Of a DNA stretch of 18,478 nt, positions 13,046 to 18,478 are shown in pieces. Below the pieces are notes generated by a model, which was not told the origin of the DNA, made no database searches, and worked only from the letters and a program-made list of their open reading frames with translations. The position numbers were made by a program, and so were the translations under genes. The stretch is from JBEEMU01 sp043778315 (GTDB lineage: Bacteria; Bacteroidota; Bacteroidia; Chitinophagales; Saprospiraceae), in NCBI GenBank assembly GCA_043778315.1, contig JAYWGJ010000330.1, positions 1 to 18,478 on the forward strand, given 5' to 3'. Position 1 is the first letter of the stretch. The number at the start of each line of letters is the position of its first letter.

Positions 13046-15451
13046 ATGCTAAAATCACACCTTTACAAAACCTTAATTGCCATACTTTTTTTATCGCAAT
13101 TTGTAGGTATTCATCGCGTTGCGGCGCAACAAAAATACACCCTTAGCGGCTATGTAGAGGACGAGCGGACGGGCGAAAAGCTACTTGGCGCAACCGTACT
13201 CGTTGCTTACAAAGACCAAGCCGCGAAAGTAACGAAGCAGGACGGCGCGATAGCGAACAACTACGGTTTTTATTCCATCACGTTGCCCGAAAACAAAGAT
13301 ACGATGCTGCTTACGGTATCGTTTGTGGGTTACGAAACCAAGTATTTTACGGTTTTATTGGATAAAAATATCCAACAAAATTTCAAGTTAGGCGAAGGCG
13401 CAACGCTAAAAACGGTCGTTATTACAGCAAGTAAAAACGGCGAACGGATAGAAGAACGCACGCAAATGAGCGTCCGCGAAATACCGATACAACAAATAAA
13501 ACAGATGCCCGCGCTGTTTGGCGAAACCGACGTACTCAAAGCCTTGCAGCTCTTGCCGGGCGTGAGCGGCGGACTGGAAGGCACAAGTGGATTTTATGTG
13601 CGCGGCGGTTCGCCCGACCAAAATTTGATACTTTTGGACGGCGTACCTGTATATAATGCGTCGCACGTCGGCGGTATTTTCTCTACTTTCAACGCCGACG
13701 CGGTGAAAGATGTGCGCCTCACAACGGGCGGTTTTCCTGCGCGGTTTGGCGGCAGACTCTCGTCCGTATTAGAAATAAATATGAAAGAGGGCAATAATCA
13801 GGAGTTTCACGGCGAAGGCGGCATCGGCATTATCGCGTCGCGGCTGACGCTCGAGGGTCCTATCATCAAAAACACCACTTCGTTTATGGTTTCGGCGCGC
13901 CGAACGTATATCGACGCGCTGATTGCGCCGATTTTAGCCTTAGCGCAAGTAAATCAAGGACTTGGCTCTACTTCGCTCGCCTTATATTTTTATGATTTGA
14001 ATGCGAAAGTAAATCATAAAATATCGGAAAAAGACCGCTTGTATTTTAGTATTTATGGCGGCAGCGACGTATTTAATGTCGCAAATACGACCCGAACCGC
14101 TACCGAAACTTTCAAGACATCTGGCGGTTTCAACTGGGGCAACGTCACGTCGGCGGCGCGTTGGAATCACTTATTTACCGATAAACTTTTTGCAAATACG
14201 ACGCTTACTTACTCCAATTATCAATTTAATTTTCCGATAGAGGCGAGTCAAACTACTGGCGGCGTGACGCAAGGCATATCCGCCAAATACATTTCGGGTA
14301 TAGAGGATTGGGCTGGTAAGATTGATTTTGACTACGCGCCAAACCCAAATCATTTTGTGCGTTTCGGCGCAAATGTGACGCGGCACACCTTCAAACCAGG
14401 CGCGACAGCCATAAAATTTGTGCAAAACTCCAAAACCGCCATCGATACTACGCTTGGCGCAAAGCCGATTGCGGCTTACGAAATGGTCGCTTACGGCGAA
14501 GATGATTGGCAAATCACTAAAAATTTTAAGGCAAATTTAGGCTTGCACGCCTCCGCATTCGCGGTCGATAATCAGTTTTACAATTCGCTGCAACCGCGCA
14601 TCGGGCTGCGGTATTTGTTGCCAAAAGGTATCGCCTTAAAGGCTTCTTTTACTACAATGACGCAGTATATTCACCTTTTGGTGAACGAAGGCATCGGGCT
14701 ACCGACCGACCTTTGGGTGCCGAGTACGGCACGAGTAAAACCCGAGCAAGCCTGGCAAGCCGCCGTAGGCGGCGCGATGACCGTAGCGAAAGACTACGAG
14801 TTGAGCGCGGAATTGTATTACAAAAAAATGGAAAATTTGATGTCTTATACCGAAGGCGCGTCGTTTTTTGGGCAGACGGATTGGCAGGACAAAGTGACGC
14901 AAGGCAACGGCAGAGCCTACGGCTTGGAGCTGATGTTTCAGAAAAAAACGGGCAACACGACGGGCTGGATTGGCTATACGTTGTCGCGTTCGGAACGACA
15001 GTTTAACGACATCAATTTTGGGCGCGTGTATCCGTTTAAGTACGACCGTCCGCACGATTTTGAATTAGTGGTGATGCACAAATTTAGCGAAAAAATCAGA
15101 CTGAGCGGCTCGTGGCAATACTCGACGGGCGTAGCCCTTTCGCTGCCGCTTTTGAAGTATCAAGGCTTAGGCGCGAGTTATAGCGGCAACTATACACAGC
15201 CGATTACTTATTATGGCGAAAAAAATAGCTATCGTATGCCCGATTTTCACCGCTTAGACCTCTCTATCGAGTTTCACAAAAAGAAACGCCGCTACGAACG
15301 CACTTGGGTTTTGGGTGTATATAATGCGTATAATCGTCAAAATCCGTTTTATATTTTTCAAGGTAACGAGCAAGATACAGGTTTGCCTATTTTTCAGCAA
15401 CTGTCAATTTTGCCCGTTTTGCCGAGTTTGAGCTACGAGTTCAAATTTTAA
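13046..15451 (+). CDS. TonB-dependent outer-membrane receptor with carboxypeptidase-regulatory-like domain
   Basis: Encodes 801 residues. The signal peptide (LIAILFLSQFVG, cleavage likely after VAA at 27) is followed by a CarboxypepD_reg-like beta domain (about 31-115: LSGYVEDERTGEKLLGATV, SFVGYE) and a TonB-box-like TVVITAS near 123-129. The plug domain (about 140-245) has ALQLLPGVSGG, YVRGGSPDQNLILLDG and GGFPARFGGRLSSVLEI. A 22-strand-type barrel follows and ends in the aromatic terminus SYEFKF expected for Bam insertion. Members import bulky substrates with TonB/ExbBD energy. It is not a SusC, since no SusD is adjacent; the partner is a DUF4249 lipoprotein 47 bp downstream. The ligand is unknown; iron or peptide uptake and glycan uptake are both possible. 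Confidence 0.95.
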   Translation: MLKSHLYKTLIAILFLSQFVGIHRVAAQQKYTLSGYVEDERTGEKLLGATVLVAYKDQAAKVTKQDGAIANNYGFYSITLPENKDTMLLTVSFVGYETKYFTVLLDKNIQQNFKLGEGATLKTVVITASKNGERIEERTQMSVREIPIQQIKQMPALFGETDVLKALQLLPGVSGGLEGTSGFYVRGGSPDQNLILLDGVPVYNASHVGGIFSTFNADAVKDVRLTTGGFPARFGGRLSSVLEINMKEGNNQEFHGEGGIGIIASRLTLEGPIIKNTTSFMVSARRTYIDALIAPILALAQVNQGLGSTSLALYFYDLNAKVNHKISEKDRLYFSIYGGSDVFNVANTTRTATETFKTSGGFNWGNVTSAARWNHLFTDKLFANTTLTYSNYQFNFPIEASQTTGGVTQGISAKYISGIEDWAGKIDFDYAPNPNHFVRFGANVTRHTFKPGATAIKFVQNSKTAIDTTLGAKPIAAYEMVAYGEDDWQITKNFKANLGLHASAFAVDNQFYNSLQPRIGLRYLLPKGIALKASFTTMTQYIHLLVNEGIGLPTDLWVPSTARVKPEQAWQAAVGGAMTVAKDYELSAELYYKKMENLMSYTEGASFFGQTDWQDKVTQGNGRAYGLELMFQKKTGNTTGWIGYTLSRSERQFNDINFGRVYPFKYDRPHDFELVVMHKFSEKIRLSGSWQYSTGVALSLPLLKYQGLGASYSGNYTQPITYYGEKNSYRMPDFHRLDLSIEFHKKKRRYERTWVLGVYNAYNRQNPFYIFQGNEQDTGLPIFQQLSILPVLPSLSYEFKF

Positions 15452-15498
15452 TTATTCAAATATAATTCACTAATAATCCAATAATAATCTTATTGATA

Positions 15499-16443
15499 AT
15501 GAAAAAAATAATATATTTATCTATACTATGTTTGGTCATTTCGGCTTGCGTTAGCAAATACGAAGTGGTGCTGCCCGATACGCCTAAAACGTTGGTTATC
15601 AATGGTTATTTGACAAATAATATTAGCGATTCGGCGGGTATTCAAATCAGTCAGGCGGTCAGTACGCTTAGTCAAGATTGGCCCGCACCTGATGCGACGG
15701 GTGCGGTAGTTGCGCTTTTTGAAAACGGAACTAAGGTAAAAACGTTGTTCCTAAATCAAATAGGGAGTAATAATTTGGGTTTCACGACCAACGGTTTTAT
15801 GCCGAAAGCAGGCAAAACTTACCGCGTGGAAGCGAAGTTTAAGGATTTTGACGCGGTAAGCGCGGAGCAGGTGATGCCTACCGATATGCCTATTTTCACG
15901 GCGCGGTATCGCGATAGCATCTCGTTTGCAAACGGCGGCGGTACTCGCGGCGGTTCGTCTAACGCTATTGCAGGTGTAGATATTTCGTTTGTCGATAATG
16001 GAAGTACGACCGATTACTACGAGATACAGGTTTATACGCAAGACTCGATAGACACAAACGGTGACGGTATAAACGACGTTTTATCGCCACCAATTCAAAG
16101 AAGTATCGAGCCGTTTAATAACGTGGGAGAAAGCGTGGGTAGCATCGGCAGTGGTTCGTCCCTACTTCTTTCCGACCAAACTTTTAACGGGCAACGGATT
16201 TCATTTAGTGTGCTGAGTTATGAGCTTAGATACGGATATAATTATTACAATCCAGGAGCTATACCCAAACGCTCGGTGCGTCTGACGCATATCACACAAG
16301 ACCGTTATTTGTACTTGAAATCAAAACTAAAACAAGATCAGTCGGGCGTTGGCTTGCTCGTCGAACCCGTGTATGTGTATAGTAATGTGAGCAATAAATT
16401 TGGTATTTTCTTGTTAGGGAATGGACGATTGCAGGATTTGTAA
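15499..16443 (+). CDS. DUF4249-type outer-membrane lipoprotein, receptor partner
   Basis: Encodes 314 residues from the ATG at 15499; a TTG two codons upstream is in frame, but the lipoprotein signal MKKIIYLSILCLVISAC fits the ATG. The lipobox is ISAC, with Cys17 the lipidated residue. Residues ~28-120 read as an Ig-like beta domain (LVINGYLTN, YRVEAKF). The arrangement directly after a TonB receptor and the overall pattern match DUF4249 proteins, thought to be surface lids or substrate-binding partners of such receptors. Residues 185-193 form a calcium-binding-like DTNGDGIND loop. There is no gene overlap upstream; the 3' end overlaps anmK on the opposite strand by 30 bp. Confidence 0.85.
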   Translation: MKKIIYLSILCLVISACVSKYEVVLPDTPKTLVINGYLTNNISDSAGIQISQAVSTLSQDWPAPDATGAVVALFENGTKVKTLFLNQIGSNNLGFTTNGFMPKAGKTYRVEAKFKDFDAVSAEQVMPTDMPIFTARYRDSISFANGGGTRGGSSNAIAGVDISFVDNGSTTDYYEIQVYTQDSIDTNGDGINDVLSPPIQRSIEPFNNVGESVGSIGSGSSLLLSDQTFNGQRISFSVLSYELRYGYNYYNPGAIPKRSVRLTHITQDRYLYLKSKLKQDQSGVGLLVEPVYVYSNVSNKFGIFLLGNGRLQDL

Positions 16444-17577
16444 TTGATTTTTATTTCGTAATTTACCTTTATATATCGCGCCATTGATAGTATCGCGGAG
16501 CGCGCCCGTGACCGAACGACTCGCGTTGCAGCGTTCTGTCACCCTAAAATAACCGCACAAACACATCAATAACGCCTCTTTGAAGTTGATGATTTCGGCT
16601 TGCGGAACGACGGTATCGATGTTATAAATACTCAATTTTTCGCGCAGCGCGGCTATCAAAAACGCATTGAACGCGCCGCCACCCGTCACCAAAAGTTGCT
16701 GTTTTTTATTTACAATATTTTTATTTTTTTGTAATAAAACAACAGCTTCTACTACTTTTTCAGCAATATGAATAGAAAAAGTATGCAATTTATCCTCGAT
16801 AGTAGCGGTATATGCGGTTACTACGTCCCAACAAACGGTTTGCACCCATTGATTGCTTAATGATTTTGGGTATTTTTGTTGATAATAAGGCAAATCGTTT
16901 AATTTTTGTAATAAAACAGTATCTAATTTGCCTTTTTTTGCCAATAAACCATCTTTATCGTAGTCAAAACCTTTCTTTTGCGCCAATCGGTTCAATATCT
17001 GATTGGCAGCAGAAGTATCGAACGACGTGTAATCGCCCTCGTTTTTGCAACTGATATTAGCAATACCGCCGATATTCAAACAAAAATCGTAGTCCGCAAA
17101 TAAATATTTGTCGGCGAGCGGCGCAAGCGGCGTAGCTTGTCCGCCGAGCGCGAGGTCGGTCGTCCTGAAATCGCAAACGGTATCTATGCCCGTGAGTGCC
17201 GCGATGCTCGCACCGCAACCGATTTGCGTCGTAAAAGTACAGCCCGTTTCGTTTCCGTTCGGTTCGTGAAAAACGGTATGCCCGTGCGACGCAATTATAT
17301 CGACATCATTAGCTAAATCAATCTTTTTTTGTTGCGCGAAAGCGAGAACTTGCGCCGCACACGTCACCCCAAAACTGCGGTGCAACGCCGCCATTTGTTT
17401 AGCGGAAAGCGTATCTATTTGCCTGAGCTGCTGCAATATAGCGTCGGGCAAAGGCAGCGTATCGGCGGCAAGCAACCGCCACTGCACACGGTCGGCGACT
17501 GCGTCCCACTGCATTTCGGCGTAAGCCAAATCTAACCCGTCGAGCGACGACCCCGACATCAAACCTATAATTTTCAT
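16414..17577 (-). CDS. anmK: Anhydro-N-acetylmuramic acid kinase
   Basis: Encodes 387 residues. Diagnostic motifs are GLMSGSSLDGLDLAY (5-19), ASHGHTVFHEP (96-106), TVCDFRTTDLALGGQATPL (133-151, with Asp136 the probable catalytic base), CLNIGGIANIS (166-176) and LLVTGGGAFNAFL (295-307). It phosphorylates and opens 1,6-anhydro-MurNAc to MurNAc-6-phosphate, recycling cell-wall peptidoglycan in the cytoplasm. The conserved body ends near GAIYKGKL (367-374); 13 further residues (NKNQLQILQSSIP region) follow. The last nine codons and stop are antisense to the end of the DUF4249 gene, so the tail looks like a recent extension. No partner such as murQ is in the window. Confidence 0.95.
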   Translation of the reverse strand: MKIIGLMSGSSLDGLDLAYAEMQWDAVADRVQWRLLAADTLPLPDAILQQLRQIDTLSAKQMAALHRSFGVTCAAQVLAFAQQKKIDLANDVDIIASHGHTVFHEPNGNETGCTFTTQIGCGASIAALTGIDTVCDFRTTDLALGGQATPLAPLADKYLFADYDFCLNIGGIANISCKNEGDYTSFDTSAANQILNRLAQKKGFDYDKDGLLAKKGKLDTVLLQKLNDLPYYQQKYPKSLSNQWVQTVCWDVVTAYTATIEDKLHTFSIHIAEKVVEAVVLLQKNKNIVNKKQQLLVTGGGAFNAFLIAALREKLSIYNIDTVVPQAEIINFKEALLMCLCGYFRVTERCNASRSVTGALRDTINGAIYKGKLRNKNQLQILQSSIP

Positions 17578-17739
17578 GTTTGTATTTTCAACCTTAAAAT
17601 AGTATTTTATTGTAAAAAAAAATTATTCTAAATATATAAAATTTTACTTTAACTTTACATAATTTTTATTTAAGAATGTCCAAGCGATTGGAACTACCTG
17701 AATAATACAAATTTTACTTTTTTCACACAAAAAGACCAA

Positions 17740-17747
17740 CAAAGGTA
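17740..17747 (-). promoter_or_regulatory. Candidate -7 box for anmK
   Basis: TACCTTTG on the minus strand is identical to the carA -7 box. A TTTTG lies about 24 nt upstream, inside the start of the exonuclease gene. It would give anmK a leader of roughly 155 nt. The divergent spacer is only 185 bp, so the two promoters would be close together. Confidence 0.35.
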
Positions 17748-17762
17748 CACAAAATAGCGTTT

Positions 17763-18478
17763 ATGCTCATACAAAACATCAATATAGAAGGTAGGAAGGT
17801 CGAGTACATTGACCGAAAGGAGACTTTACAAGCCGCGTCGGAGGCTTTGCGCCAATGCAAAGAAATTGCCGTCGATTTAGAATTTGATAGAAATAGGTAT
17901 CGCTACGGCTTCAATTTGTGCTTAGTGCAGATTGAGGCGGAGCATCAGTTGTACATTATCGACCCTGTCGCGCCCGAAATCGGTAGCTTACAAGCATTGT
18001 TCGATATTTTTGAGGACGAGCGCGTGATGAAAATTATGCACAGCCCGAACGAGGATATTGCTTTATTGAAAACGCATAATTGCCACCCAAAAAATGTAGC
18101 CGACACCGAATATGCGGCGCGTTTATTGGATATAAAAGGCGTTTCGTTGGGCGCGTTGCTCACGTCCGAACTCGATATCACACTCAATAAAGCGTTACAA
18201 ACGAGCAACTGGAACCATCGTCCGCTGTCTTTTTCGCAAATCGTATATGCGGCACACGACGTTTTGCACCTTCGGCAACTCTATCATCAATTGATGGCGC
18301 GGCTGAAAGAGAGCGACCGTTTTGCTTGGTACGACGACCTTTGCAGAGAGTTGGAAAACACGGTTTATGTAGAAAATCCGAACCCGCACCTCAAAATGAC
18401 CGACGCGGCGCGCCTCGCGCCCTTCAACCAACATATTTTACAATCTATCTATAAATGGCGCGACGCGATAGCGAAACG
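17763..18478 (+). CDS. rnd: Ribonuclease D-like 3'-5' exonuclease (3' partial)
   Basis: The frame is open from the ATG at 17763 to the window edge, about 238 codons. The DEDDy exonuclease motifs are complete: Exo I IAVDLEFD (Asp38, Glu40), Exo II HSPNEDIALL (Asp98) and Exo III YAAHDVLHL (Tyr162, Asp166). SNWNHRPLS precedes Exo III as in RNase D. The sequence beyond about residue 220 (QSIYKWRDAIAK) looks like the start of the HRDC domain that normally follows, cut off here. RNase D trims tRNA 3' ends and other stable RNAs with two metal ions. It diverges from anmK across a 185-bp AT-rich spacer with no Shine-Dalgarno. The symbol is by homology of motifs only. Confidence 0.9.
   Translation, partial: MLIQNINIEGRKVEYIDRKETLQAASEALRQCKEIAVDLEFDRNRYRYGFNLCLVQIEAEHQLYIIDPVAPEIGSLQALFDIFEDERVMKIMHSPNEDIALLKTHNCHPKNVADTEYAARLLDIKGVSLGALLTSELDITLNKALQTSNWNHRPLSFSQIVYAAHDVLHLRQLYHQLMARLKESDRFAWYDDLCRELENTVYVENPNPHLKMTDAARLAPFNQHILQSIYKWRDAIAK

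Overview
This window comes from a Bacteroidota (Bacteroidetes) chromosome. Four things point there. The first gene ends in a type B sorting domain of the type IX secretion system (T9SS). A carboxypeptidase-like/TonB-dependent receptor is paired with a DUF4249-type lipoprotein. Intergenic DNA contains TAnnTTTG-type -7 promoter boxes. Most genes lack a Shine-Dalgarno sequence. Coding DNA is moderately GC-rich (hand counts of single 60-base lines give about 55-63 percent in core genes) and spacers are very AT-rich. The exact order cannot be fixed from the sequence; a Cytophagia/Chitinophagia/Saprospiria-like lineage is only a guess. No rRNA, tRNA, CRISPR array, transposase or phage gene was found.

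Layout from left to right. (1) The 3' end of a large secreted protein with a T9SS sorting domain, followed by a GC-rich repeat and hairpin cluster and a terminator. (2) A low-GC two-gene cassette: an unrecognised 83-residue protein overlapped ATGA-style by a small retropepsin-like aspartic protease. It is bracketed by two about 94 percent identical 107/106-bp direct repeats, each carrying a promoter; the second copy is the leader of carA. (3) Core metabolism: carA (carbamoyl-phosphate synthase small subunit), a Uma2-family nuclease-like protein, eno (enolase) and a Glu/Leu/Phe/Val-type dehydrogenase. (4) After a long hairpin terminator, a Pif1/RecD-like helicase with HRDC and helix-turn-helix tail, coupled to a membrane acyltransferase by a rare strong Shine-Dalgarno. 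(5) surE (TTG start) and a small membrane protein. (6) A convergent spacer with several hairpins, including one that can form a pseudoknot. (7) A minus-strand pair: a muconolactone-isomerase-like protein and a TIGR04282/DUF2064 glycosyltransferase. (8) A divergent TonB-dependent receptor plus DUF4249 lipoprotein operon. (9) anmK on the minus strand, overlapping the lipoprotein gene tail to tail by 30 bp. (10) The start of an RNase D-like 3'-5' exonuclease running off the right edge.

Most genes are ordinary housekeeping or envelope functions. The most unusual structure is the retropepsin cassette between duplicated carA promoter regions. It looks like an insertion or tandem duplication that could still be lost by recombination between the repeats. 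The structured convergent spacer at 11544-11800 comes second.
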